From: Amyloporia xantha
Lineage: Eukaryota; Basidiomycota; Agaricomycetes; Polyporales; Adustoporiaceae
Assembly: GCA_036971615.1 (NCBI GenBank)
Contig: JAYKKR010000006.1
Location: 744,001-808,000 of the forward strand
Direction: 5' to 3'
DNA: 64,000 bases
This document shows positions 1 to 12,045 of this stretch, in pieces; within the stretch, counting starts at the first letter, position 1; every line of letters begins with the position of its first letter. Position numbers and translations under genes: made by a program. The notes under the pieces are model-generated. The model was not told where the DNA came from and searched no databases. It saw only the letters and a list, made by a program, of their open reading frames with translations.

Positions 1-12
1 ATTTGGACATAC

Positions 13-656
13 CATGATATGCTGCCATTTCGTATCCGACGGGTACACAGCTGTTTGCGGAGTCAGGTGGACCTCCAGCAGCTGGGGCTTCTCTGCAATG
101 GGGAGAATGGAAGCGGTGCGAAGCCGTCGTCGTCGCTGGCGCTTGACGCACCAGAGGATAAAGACGGTCAAGGCGATAATGGCGACCACTGCCACCACGA
201 TGGGGAGCACCGTTGAGGACACGGCGTGCGGGGTAGAGGTAAGCGGCCTGGTGCTGGGAATGTCGGACGACGCGCCGTCAGAGCCACCCTGCACTTGTTC
301 TTTGGACGGCAGGTTGGCGGGCTGGTCGGGCCCTTCAGGAGCGCGAGCGGCGATCATGACAGATGGTGGGGCTGAGATGAAGGGAATCTGCAGGAAAGAT
401 AATTAACCAGGTGGCTAGACAGGTCTGAGCGCGTGACTAACCTTTGTGGTGGATGGTGTCTGTGGTCCCGCAAGAGGGGCGGAGGACAAAGGACTCAACG
501 CGTCGAGAGATATATATACGTTCCGTAAGATGTTGTAGTCACGAAGTGTTTCTTCATAGCCGACGCGTGGTGGTTCGGGGATGGCGAGAATGTCAGCGTG
601 AGGTAGTATTATGGAGGTGGTGACGGGGGCGGGGGCTGAGACGGTAATGTTGGCTG
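13..656 (-). CDS. Partial single-pass membrane protein, Ser/Thr/Pro-rich ectodomain
   Basis: Two exons can be read on the minus strand. The first (656 to 442) follows a possible acceptor (TTTAG) and gives a Ser/Thr/Pro-rich stretch. It is spliced (donor GTTAGT, acceptor CTGCAG, intron 388-441, 54 bp, phase 0) to an exon from 387 to 13. That exon holds one membrane segment (VLPIVVAVVAIIALTVFILW) followed by a strongly basic stop-transfer sequence (KRQRRRRLR) and a cytoplasmic tail. A GTATGT donor at 12-7 suggests the gene continues past the left edge. The layout (low-complexity outside, one helix, basic inside) is common among Agaricomycete plasma-membrane or cell-wall sensor-like proteins. 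No enzymatic domain is visible and I do not recognise the family. The 5' exon or exons above 656 were not identified. Confidence 0.6.
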
Positions 657-1994
657 CTAAAGTGGGGATGCGAGGGGATGTTTGTGGAAGAGGTGCCCAT
701 GTTGGTTGTATTTAAACCGCAGCGCAGTACAGCCGGTGGGATTGCGCGCCTCTGTGACTTGAGGCAGAGGGTTGGAACGTGCGCGCCAAACAGGCGAACG
801 GCTCCGGTGATCGACCGCAGTGTTGCGATCTCGAGTCAACACTTCTTCGAGTCACAGTTTGTTCAACTTGAATGTTCGAGGGTTGAAACTCGTCGATGCT
901 AGCGCTTCAAGGCTGTATATACGGCATGTTGCGTTGGAAGACATCCAAGCGTGTGCATTTCTGCAATCCAGAATGTCCCTTGTTTTTCCGGTATCATGTT
1001 CTTCTTGATAGGTATCAAGAGAACCCAACTGTCAATGAAGAAGTGAGCGGAGTCAAAGCGCAATGGGCAAAGTCGTTACTGAGGTTTGTTGACCGGTGGC
1101 CCGCGGAAATTGGGAGTCATGTTCGCCGCGGTGATCGAATCAGACGCGCATCCGAATACATGCCTCGTCATGCTGCGCAACCCCTGTGTTACTGCGTTGC
1201 TATAGATCGAAACCACTACGCACGCTAGGCCTAGATCCCGTAGAACGCCTCTACAAGACTACATATGACTGCTCGGGCCTGCTGCGGCCTGCGGCCAGCC
1301 ATCTGGTAGGTCGATTTCCGCAATAATGTAGTCCGGAAGGCAGGTACAATAGGAGGCGCACGTTCGGGGGTACTGATCAGCCCCAGCTTACCAGCTGCCG
1401 ATGCGGAAACCCTAGTCATGGAATTGGACTTGGCTGCGCAGATAGTAGTAGTGGCTCTTGAGGCAATCCGATCTTCAAGTGCCGGGCAATCCTGAACAGG
1501 TGGTCTAACGATTTGGAATTGACCCTAGCCACTGGCGGTAGTGTCGCATTAGGTGTGGCATCTGACATACATCGACCGACAATATCTCTGGGTGGTAGCC
1601 GATCGGAGGGAAGAGTGCACCCAAAGCAAGCGCTTGGGCGTCAGAGGGAGTCACAACTGCACTGCTATGCACCGTGTAACAAGGAATCCTATCGTTGTGT
1701 GCCACACAGCCTTAGCAAACCAAGCTATGCGCTTCAAGTCTATCCATTCATCTGCTGTTCATCTGTTTTATGTTCATCGTGAAAGGGTCTGAACATCTTA
1801 CTTCGTATGCGAATCTGATCATCACTGAAATAGGAAAAGGACTAGCGCTGGGCTTGCCTGCTGAGTTCCGACCATCTCGAGATGGTTGACAGCGCGAGGT
1901 ATAAATACCAGTACGAACTCAGTAATACACAGCATAAGACAAACCGATAGCAATGGAAGAAATACACGCCGACAAGCCTCCTGTACAGCAATGC
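657..1994. other. Intergenic, no convincing gene
   Basis: No reading frame here has recognisable protein character. The short frames on both strands overlap each other and lack splice context. The stretch probably contains the 5' end of the leftward membrane-protein gene and the 3' flank of the primase gene. Confidence 0.5.
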
Positions 1995-3523
1995 TCACCA
2001 CGAGATGTCTGCAAGAGTACGCCCGATCAGCATGGCGATGACACAGATGGAAGCCAACCGACCTTTTTCTCGCTTGGTCCGCGATGTCCGCCGCACTTCG
2101 TCCATGAGAGCGGCAACATGCCTGTCCAGCATGTCCACGTAGGGTTTTAGTGACGTCTTCTCCCAATCTGCGGACAAGATGAGCCATACTGTCAATTACA
2201 CGCCTGCATTGTCGCCATACCAGAGTGATGCTCTGCATTATCACCGCCAGCGTTCGGCGCGATCTCGTCGAGCTCACGCAAGAGCTGCCCGACCGTGGGG
2301 ACGCGCTCTGGCCGGAAGCTGTCTATGGCAGCCGGATCGACCGGGACACAGACGCGCCCTGTCTTCGGGTGGATGCAGAACGGCGCCTTCAATAAGTGAT
2401 TGCGGTGTTTGGAGACCTCTGCGTCAAGGCGAGGATATGTATATTGCAGAATGATATCTTCCATAGCAGTTCGGAGGGTATTCTGTAATGGCGCGTGAAG
2501 AAGACATGGTATTCCCGGAAACCTCTGAACGTACGCGCTGTGGAGTCCCTTTCTCATATTTGAGCACTTCCTTTCTTCAGGTCATCCCATTTATCATCGG
2601 AGGACCGCGCAGAGTTAGCAGTCCATTTCCTCCGCAGTGTCTCGACGACGGATTTGTCAGGTATGAGGTGTAGCAGAGCTTCCCAGCCTTCCTCGGGCAA
2701 GAAGCAGTCCTGGTCACCAAGAATCAGGTCGCCAAATACTTCGGAGAGTAGAGGCAACACCATCCTGATAGTCATCTTTGTTGTCACAAATTGAACCGAG
2801 CACGAAGAGGACAGACGTACGAGAGGGATGGGGGCAGAGGCCGCGTGCCCTGCCGTACATTGACCTTCTTGTGCATCTCCTTCCCGCCCTGTATGACCGT
2901 CATCCACCCGACCAGCGCCCTCCGCTGCTCGTCCGTCAGCTCCATGGCCTCCCGGTCGGATATCCACAAGTGGATGCCACGTCGACCCGAATAGACCCAA
3001 AGCAGATGCTTGTAGCCGAATTGGTCGCGTATTCCCTCGTCGAGCACGCGCACGGCGGCGGCAATGAAGACCCAGCAGCGCTTGCAGATCTCCGCTCCGG
3101 AGCAGCAAGTACGGATGGAATCGTAGTCGGTCATATCGATATCAAACACAAGCTCCCTCAGCTGAGGTGTGAACATCGCGGGTCGGACTGTCTTTTTGTC
3201 CCGAGGCTGCAGGCGGGTTGATACGCGTCATGATCACGAACACGCTATTTGGCACGTACCCTCGCACTGTACATGGGCCCTATTTCGAACCGAGTGGGAT
3301 TCAGTTTGCACACTTGCTTCTTGAGTTCATCCGCGTTGTCGAAAGAGTTGTATCTGAGGTAGACATCGCCCTGAAGTGTGAACGCGAACTCCCGCTGCGT
3401 GAATAGTTTTGTGGGGGTGTGCTCGTGGTTCAGCCAGCCGAAGAGGGACTTGAAAGGGTAGAGTCGTCTGTAGAAGGCGAGCATCAGCTCTGGAGAAGGA
3501 GGTTCTTCTTCTGAAATAGACAT
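1995..3523 (-). CDS. PRI1: DNA primase small (catalytic) subunit, with one apparent frameshift
   Basis: Catalytic subunit of the DNA polymerase alpha-primase complex, which makes RNA primers in the nucleus. Five exons: 3523-3260, 3206-2859, 2775-2535, 2482-2221 and 2167-1995, with introns of 53, 83, 52 and 53 bp. Exon 1 carries the N-terminal FYRRLYPF and REFAFTL motifs. Exon 2 has the metal-binding VFDIDMTDYD, the zinc-site cysteines CCSGAEICKRC and the SGRRGIHLW motif. Exon 4 has YTYPRLDAEVSK and KAPFCIHPKTGR, where the third catalytic Asp lies. The last exon has DWEKTSLKPYV, which matches the family C-terminus. The spliced exons sum to 1,288 nt, one more than a multiple of three. The frame breaks near 2570-2571, just after WDDLKK. 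Without that base the product would be about 428 residues, a normal length. All key residues are present, so I favour a sequencing error or a very recent lesion. Confidence 0.9.
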
Positions 3524-4028
3524 TGAAAAATATGCGAAATTTCACGGTATGAATATGGACGTGGACGTTGAATACTAGGTGTAGAACAACCGGTCGCGTC
3601 AGGTCACATTGTGACGAAGCGCGTTGGCACGTGCCACGTTCTTATCTCATCACGGAACGACCACGCGGACCCACCGCGAACGCTGTCACCCTGAAATTAA
3701 ATTACAGGTATTTCTGTTTTCTCCTCTTCCTTCACATCTTCTTGCAATTGGTCTCGAGTTGGTCTTGGGTCGTTTAGCCGACACGGAAATTGTCCATTCT
3801 CGTGGTCCAAAAACGAGGTATGCTCATCATGTTCACTATAATGAGTTTTCAGGGGTCATTTGATCAATGGCAATCTCGTAAAAACCCATCTTGTTCTGAC
3901 AGCCGTTGACTCGTATACGTCGGGCCCGAGCTGACTTGACCCAGGGCCGAGGGTCCTCGAAACAAAAACTCGAGCGTTCATTCGCCATTCTCTCTAGAGC
4001 TCTCACTGCTCGCATACAACTGCTTGCT
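3524..4028. promoter_or_regulatory. Divergent promoter region, primase / ABC transporter
   Basis: About 500 bp separate the divergent start codons of the primase (leftward) and the ABC transporter (rightward). Both upstream regions must lie here. I see pyrimidine-rich runs near 3710-3750 but no clear TATA box for either gene. The assignment rests on position only. Confidence 0.4.
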
Positions 4029-7000
4029 ATGCCACAGTACCAGCTCCAGGTAGCAATTGCTCTAGCCGTCAGCGCAGCATGCAGTCTTTGCATGTTCTTG
4101 CTTTTGAGGCCGAAGGATGGGAAAATACAGCTATCCACGGAAGATGATGCACCACAACGAGATCCATTCGATGTCACTACACCTGAAGACCTCATCGACG
4201 GCACGCCAGTGAATGGAGAGTCGTTCTGGTCCATGGTGCGTGATTCCTGCCTTGGCAGAAGACATCAGTCTACTAACTTTTGGAGAAGGTGCGGATACGA
4301 AAATTGGGCATGTCGTTGTTGCTTGCCGCAGTCTTGGTGCTGCAGTGCATTTCTCTCGGATGGTCTGCATTCGAGGGAATCCAAGTCGACGTTACGGTCT
4401 ATACCATTCAGGTGGTTTATGCACTCTATAGCCTGCTGATCGCCGTCCGTTCCGTCAATCAACAAGACCGTGCCCACGAGGAGTCTGTCATTCACCTATT
4501 TGCACTGACCTGCATGGCCACGGCTTTACTGTTTGCGACGGCTATTTTGCCTTCAACCAAACTCGCAGACATGGCGATCGTTCAGCCCTCTTCCACTCCT
4601 TCAGGTCTCTGGTACGCGACCCTTACGCTGTACGCCCTCACATTCGCCATCGCAGTCACGACTCCTTGCGGGCCGCCTCTTCACTTCCCATCAGAGAAGA
4701 TCTATTCGGACAAAACGCTCATGAAGGTCACCACAATGTACGAGGACAACGTTTGTGGAGTAACGGGCGCATCAATGTGGGACACACTCCTATTCTCTTA
4801 CTCTACCAAGGTCGTTATGCTTGGTAACACTTCCGAGAGTCTTGAGATTGCCGACCTACCCATCGTCCCTGCAAATATGCGTGCGACGGCGATTTTCGCA
4901 GGTATCCGTGCGGGCATGCGGAAGTGGAAGCTACGTATCGGTTCTTGGAGTCCGAAACCTGGTACAGGCTGGGAGTTGGCCTATCGGTTGATTCGTGTGA
5001 ATGCGAAGGTACTCATGGCGGTCATTGCCCTTGCCTCAATCACGGCTGTGCTCTTCTACAGCCCTGCATACTTCTTGCAGCACGTCGTGCACTATTTAGA
5101 ACTGGATCCAGAGAGGAAAAACAGAGGATGGGGATGGGTTTACGTTTCGGGGCTTATCTGCAGTTATGCAATCACGTACTTACGTCAGTCTGAAGTCCAA
5201 ATACTTTCCAGATTCGATTCATTTTGACTGACATTACCTGCAGTCACTGGTCAACTATTCTCTATCACGACGACGACCCTGCAGGTCCAACTTCGTATCC
5301 AGCTGAACTCCATTCTATTCGCAAAGACACTCGTGCGAAAGGACGTAGCGTCCGCCGCTGCGCCGGCCTCTGGTACCGCTGCCGCTGAGAATGATGCTGG
5401 AGCGAACGGTACTGACCAAGCGGAAGGAGAGGCGAAAAAGAAGGACGAGGAGGGCGAGTTCTCTAGCAAGGCTCAGATCATGACGCTTATGACGACCGAC
5501 GTGGATCGTGTCAGCGAGTTCGCGTGGCATCTATTTACTTTGATCGGTGGGTGGCTGATTGCTTTGGATTCCGTGATTAGTCGGGTGTTGACATTTATAA
5601 AAAAGACTCACCCATCGAATTGACGATTGGCACAATCTTCTTATATCATCTTCTTGGTATGCTCCTGCTCCTGTGTCATACATTATAGTGATGCTGAAGA
5701 AAACGATACGTTAGGTGTTTCGTGCCTATTTGGTTTGGCCGTGATTTGCCTCTTCTTGCCTTTGAATCACTACGCCAGTGAGGTCGTTGTAGGCGCCCAA
5801 GACAATCTCATGAAGGCTCGCGACGAGAGAGTGGGACTGATGAATGAGGCTCGTCATGCATCTTGCCTGAAAAACACGTTAGAGAGATTGACAGCACGTT
5901 TATCCAGATTTTGGGTGGCATTCGTATGCTGAAGGTCAGTCGGCTGTACTGATTCGCGGTGTGTGGTTTTGAAACATGGTCTCAATCCAGTTCATGGCAT
6001 GGGAGCGCAGCTTCGAAAAGCGCGTCATGAAAATTCGCGCAAGAGAGCTCAAGTATCAACGCCTCAATTACCACATAGAGGTATGTCATGCCCCCGCATA
6101 TCTGTGGCCTGACCCCTTATTACATTATGATGAATAGATTGTATTCAACACGATTTGGTATACCTCATCTGCCGCCTTTTTCCAATGCCTTACTGCAGTA
6201 CTCATCTCGTCACCGTCTTCAGGAATGCTTCGCCAATTTTAGTAACACTCGTATCCTTTTGGCATTTTACGGTGATTCGTAAGCAGGTCTTGACCCCGTC
6301 GATTGCATTCACGTCCATCTCAGGTGAGTTCATGTAGTAGCGGATGATTACTCGATCTGACCGAATTGCAGTCTTCAATGAGATGAAGTTTGCGCTTAAT
6401 GCTCTTCCGGAGACTTTTATCAATATGCTTCAGGTTTGATTTTTTCACACCGGATTGTTGCACTGGCATCTAATAAGTCTCGCAGTCGGCTGTCTCTCTG
6501 AGGCGTATCGAGAAATACCTGCAAGGCACAGAAGTGCAGCCGGTGGACCCACTAGACGGGCAGCAGCATCGTATTACGCTGCAGAATGCGACGGTGACTT
6601 GGCCCCAGGATCGTGTCCGTGGCAATAGTACTGCACCTTCAGCTGCTTCTACCCCCAAGCACGGGTTCATGTTGATAGATTTGACCATCGAATTCCCGCT
6701 CGGAGAGCTGTCCCTGATTTGTGGTAAACTGGGGAGTGGAAAGTCGCTACTACTACTGGGTAAATCGCAGACTTTCATCGAAGCCAGCATCATCAGCTCA
6801 CATATTCATCTCGAAGCGCTCCTTGGAGAGGCAGACATATTGGCAGGCCAGCTGACTTGCCCCCGCTCACCACCTGATACGATTGCATCTTTTACTGGCG
6901 TGGTCGTCCCAGAAGAGGAGTGGGTTGTGCCAGGCGTCTGTGCTTATGTTCCTCAGGTGATTAGACCTCTCTATCAGTATTGGGCTAGTCTAATAGTTCG

Positions 7001-10000
7001 TTACAGAGTGCGTGGCTCCGCAATGCTTCCATCAGAGGTACGCAGCTTAGCATTTGTTATGTATGTTTGACGCAGTACTGAATTTGATCTAGACAACATC
7101 CTCTTCGATTTGCCTTATGTTGAAGAACGGTACCAGAAGACTCTTGAAGTTGGTGTACTTCATAGCTGTACAATCGTGTTTTTCTCACCTCTATTACTAG
7201 GTTTGTGCTCTGCTGAGTGATTTCAAGATTCTAGAGGATGGTGATATGTCCGAGATCGGTGAAAGAGGTGTACGTATTCAAGGTACTGTATACTTCACTG
7301 GGGCTCAAGTTCGCGTTCTCAGGTAAACCTGTCCGGTGGGCAGAAGGCAAGAGGTGAGAGAATATGAATATCCATATCTTGCGTAGTGACTCAATAAGGT
7401 TCAGTATCACTTGCCCGTGCTGTATATTCTAGGGCTTCGATTCTTCTGATGGATGATGTTCTGTCCGCAGGTAAAAATGATACCTCACATCAGAGATTTT
7501 GGGGATACTGACCTTACAATACGCAGTCGACGCTCATACGGCCCATCACCTCTTCTATGAATGTTTGAAAGGCGATTTGATGCGCGGTCGAACAGTCGTA
7601 TTGGTGTCGCATCATGTCCAACTCTGTGCCCCTGGTGCCGGCTATGTCGTCGCTCTCGACAATGGACGAGTTATGTTCCAGGGCGACCGGGATAGCTTCC
7701 GGTCTTCTGGTATTATGAACACTCTTGTTCAGTCCGGTGCTGCTGACCCTGCAGATGAGAACGAGGAGACCCCGGTAGCTGACGTAGAAGAGCTCGTGCT
7801 TGAGAAGGACGTATCAGATTCCAATGGTGAAAATACATCGGAGACTACTTCCACTGTGGCCTCCGCTTCCGCATCTGCTCACCCCGACGCAAAACCAGAG
7901 CAAAAGAAGGCACCACGCAAGCTCATCGAGGAAGAGAAACGGGCTGTTGGACGTATCAGCAAAGATATCTGGGCGACCTACATTGGCGCATGTGGTGGCT
8001 ATGTTTACTGGGGCTTGTTTGGCGTGGCCCTTGTCCTCGCTGCACTCAGTCCGGTCGCTGAGAATGGATGGCTTCGGTATGACCAATACTTTTGGAAACC
8101 AGAGTCTAGCTAACAATCACATCAGCATCTGGACGGGCACGGCACTTGAACAAACCGAAGCGAAGGGCCCTCTCTTCTACATTGGTGTCTATGCGGTTGT
8201 AAGTGACGAGGTATCCGTAGACTTCTTACCGCTGACAGTATCTTCCCTTTTAGATCACTGCCATTGGTAGATATGATCCCATACATTCTATCATTCTTCG
8301 GACTAAATTATGATTTAGGCGTGGTCTTGTCCACCCTGCGATTTGTCGTCTTATGTACGGCTTTTAAAGTTATTTCATCTTTCCATGCTGACGCTTACCC
8401 TCAGACTATGGTGGTATACATGCGTCAACCGTCCTTTACCAGCGTGAGCTCCAGTTGTGCTGTAACCAACAGCCTTGTCTGATTCATCTCAGGGCTTCTC
8501 GAGGGTGTCCTGTTCGCTAATATTCGGTTCCACGATACCGTATCGCGAGGAAGGCTGTTGAATCGTTTCGGAAAAGACTTCGAAGGTAAGCCATTGTTCG
8601 TGGACTCTCAACCTAAAATATCTAACATGATATGATTTAGGTGTCGATAGTAATCTCCCGGATAACTTTGGACGTAGCGTTATGTATGCTCTCTCAGCCC
8701 TCACCACATTTATCACTATCACCTACGTCGGTGGTCTACCGTTCCTTATCGCAGCCGTTATTTTTTCGACATTGTATTACAGCGGTACGTCTCGTCAATC
8801 TTTCTCACCAGGATCTATCTGTAACTGCGTTTTAGTTGGCAGGGTATGGCTAGTCGAACCCATGAATATTTCGTAGGCTAAAGCAGATATCTAGGTATAC
8901 AGTCAAACATCTCGAGATATGCGTAGATTAGGTATGCTATAAGCATCTTTCTCTAACAATCTTCTCGTCTCACTGCTCGGAAGACTCCGTGACTCGGTCC
9001 CCCTTGTATTCCATCTATGGGGAAACCATCGCAGGAGTGACAGTACTGCGAGCGTTTGGAGCTTCGACGAAGTTCATGAGGGACATGCTCTGTTATGTCG
9101 ATACGGTACGTTTTGCTAATTGTATCGTCGTGCTGGGATGCTTAGCCTTTACAGAACACAAGTCCATTTTACTGGATGTGGGGAGGTATGCTAAACAACC
9201 CCGGCATCGAAGCTTCTTACTGATACTGTATAGTGAACCGATGGCTGTCTGCTCGCTTCAACCTTCTGTCGAGTGCTGTCGTCGGAGTTACTGCCTTCGT
9301 CGCGATTCTGACGCCCAGCATTTCTGCCTCACTGGCAGGCTTTGCACTTGCATTTGCGTCGACCGTGTTGAATGATGTGCGTGGTCCTCATACTTGCTCA
9401 GTTCTCTTCACACTTACATCATGTACAATACAGCTTCTCTTCTTGGTACGCACACCGAATAACGACGAACTTTTGGATTGCTAATTGCGGCTGCATCTAG
9501 GTCCGCCGGTTCGTCGGGCTTGAACAGTCAATGGTAAGGGCATGGAAGGTCCTTGCGTGAACATCTCATATTCTTACTGCTCATTGTTCAGGTTGCTGTG
9601 GAAAGAATCAAAGAGTTCTCTGAGTTAGCCAGGGAACCGCCGGAATTCATCGAACCTCGACCTCCTGCGTCGTGGCCTGACAAGGGTGCCATTGAATGCG
9701 AGGATCTCGTCATTCGCTATGCGGTGGGTCCTATATATAAGCTAAGACAGTGTCACAGAGTCTCATCGCCACTTGCAGCCCGACCTTCCTGACGTACTCC
9801 ATCATCTCAATTTCAAGGTACAGCCTGGAGAGAAGATCGGCGTACTCGGTAGAACCGGATCAGGAAAAAGTACCTTGGCTCTGTCGTTCTTCCGATTCGT
9901 GGAGCCAACCGAGGGCCGTATTCTCATCGACGGCTTGGACATCTCCAACATAGGCCTCACTGACCTGCGCAGTAGGCTGACCATCATTCCCCGTCAGTCT

Positions 10001-10936
10001 TTCTCTTCAGAGGCTGGATGTGTCCGTGGATATCTACTTACAGAAATACAGAGGATCCCACTATTCTGAGTGGTACGCTGCGTTCCACGCTCGATGTTTT
10101 CGAAGAATATGAAGACGCGGAGATTGTACGTTAGAATTCCATTCATTCTGTTACAGGGTTCGTCCTAATGATTGTACTTGGGTCTTCTAGTACGAGGCAC
10201 TCAGACGTGTCCACCTCATTCCTGCCGCTGACACCCCAGCCGAAGACAGTGCCACTGTGAATGCAAATGTATTCCGAAATCTCGATTCGCCTGTGTCTGA
10301 GGGCGGAGAGAATTTCTCAACAGGGTATGCACACTACCATTGGCCCGATTGAGTATTTTCTAACGTGCCGTCAGCGAGAAACAACTACTGTGTATGGCTC
10401 GGGCAATCCTCAAGCGAACCAAAGTGCTTCTGATGGACGAGGTGAGTTTTCCTGCTAAGTTTTGCCAAATGGGGCTGCTCACGATCCGATTTTAAGGCAA
10501 CGGCCAGGTAAGTCATTGGCTGGACGGCAGAGTATGACATTAATCGTGGACCAGTGTCGACTACGCCACGGATGAGTTGATTGGCAAAACTATCCGACAG
10601 TGCGTCATCAGATATGGTTACTCTTCCAGGCCAATGAACTCAACATCTTACTATGAACAGGGAGTTCGCCGAAAGCACCATTCTCACGATCGCGCATCGG
10701 CTGCGTACTGTGATCGACTACGATAGGGTGAGCTCTCTTTACTCAGCCACTGCGGGGTGCGATGCCAACGTCTTCACTTCCTATTATAGGTCATACTGCT
10801 CGAACAAGGTCGGATCGCCGAATTCGACAAGCCAGGAACTTTGCTCGCTGACCCTTCGTCGAAATTCCACGCCCTGTGCAAGGCAACGGGTAAAAACGAA
10901 TTCGCGATGCTGAAGAAAATGGCTGGGGTCCAGTAG
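4029..10936 (+). CDS. ABCC-type full ABC transporter
   Basis: A full ABC exporter of subfamily C (MRP/Ybt1-like), expected in the plasma or vacuolar membrane and moving amphipathic conjugates or metabolites. The start ATG at 4029 opens onto a hydrophobic N-terminal helix. Order: N-terminal helices; TMD1 (about 4,980-6,440) with the conserved GGIRMLKFMAWERSFEKRV loop; NBD1 with Walker A GKLGSGKS, signature LSGGQKARVSLARAV and Walker B ILLMDD (Asp where a catalytic Glu would be, usual for ABCC NBD1); a charged linker (7,740-7,950); TMD2 (about 8,000-9,530); NBD2 with Walker A GRTGSGKST, signature FSTGEKQLLCMARA, Walker B VLLMDEATASVD and switch TIAHRL. It ends at TAG 10934-10936. Nearly forty short introns can be placed and the frame holds throughout. 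The one uncertain junction is at about 5,845-5,905, where no standard donor and acceptor pair of normal length is obvious. The substrate cannot be told from sequence. Confidence 0.9.
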
Positions 10937-12045
10937 AGCATTTCACTACCAGGATAGAGGTGGTCTGGCTTACTGTAGCACTACAACGTTAGAGTCGATC
11001 GGACTGCTGTTAGCATGTTCGAAGCTGCTGGACTTGACGATGAGTAAAGATGAACGCTAGATTGGCTATATGGACGTGCACGACTTCCAATACTACCGTC
11101 TCGGAATAGACTTGATCTTTCGGCGCTTCAGTCATCGCTCAGGCTTAATCAGTGATGTGCGATGGACTGATGACACCGGGGGTCAATGCGTGTGAACTCA
11201 CTCAACACAGGTCAGTTCGCTCAAATTTCTTCAAGGCATCGTAGAAAGGTTCAAAACCAGAAGGGTGACCCCTTCATACTAACCAGAAGCTGAAGTTTTC
11301 CGTATCATAGAACTCTGCCGGATTTCGGGGTCAGGGGTCAAGCACATCACTGGGCCGCTTAATGGCAATCTTACAGCGACCGTCCCTCCCTCACTCTCAA
11401 AGAGCGCTATTTTAGGTCTGCCTAGGGGAGAAAAAATGGCAACCGCCAGCTGTGTGGCGGCTCGTCTCCTTTCTACACCAGCTACCCTAGTGCCGACAAC
11501 AAGTTGACTGTTGTCGATATCTGCAGGGGGGTGTCGTGTGGCTTGAGAAGCTGCCTGCTAGTGGCTGACGCGTTGTCGCCCACCATGACACGAGGATGCA
11601 GGGCAGGTGATTCGTAGATCAATCAATTTCTGGAATGGGAATAAGCTCGAGTTCTTACACTCTCTGGACATATCATCGATGCATCATTCTTTGCATGTGG
11701 CATCTACGAGTGGACGACCATAGCTTGCATCGTGTCTTCAAATGCGCCTGGTAAGTACGTCAACGGATGGCAAGTCCGAGGTCACACGGACGGAGACGTA
11801 AGTAAATTCATTTTATCGGCGATATCGTCTACTTCTCGCAGTCTTCATAACAGCCTGGCCGGAGTGCATGGTTCTATGACTATCAAAGGCAGCAGGCCAG
11901 TGTCGGAAGTGTCGTCTCGTGGTGATCTAGCGTAGCCGCTCGACTTCATGTAGCACGTCGTGTGCGGAACTCAGGGCCTGGCGTGTACCCACCCGCTTAT
12001 ATCTTGCTATAAAAACTGAAAGCACCCAGACGTAATCAGTTCAGT
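10937..12045. other. Intergenic between ABC transporter and BTB gene
   Basis: About 1.1 kb with no credible exon. It holds the 3' flank of the transporter gene and the promoter of the BTB gene. Confidence 0.5.
12008..12015 (+). promoter_or_regulatory. Possible TATA box of the BTB gene
   Basis: TATAAAAA lies about 30 bp before the ATG at 12046, preceded by a TTATAT motif. Spacing to the start codon is short but possible for a compact fungal promoter. It is seen in sequence only. Confidence 0.4.

Noticed and set aside
10300..10400. Degenerate signature FSTGEKQ in NBD2 of the ABC transporter as a defect
   Set aside because: The same form occurs in related fungal ABCC transporters as I recall them, and the rest of NBD2 is canonical.
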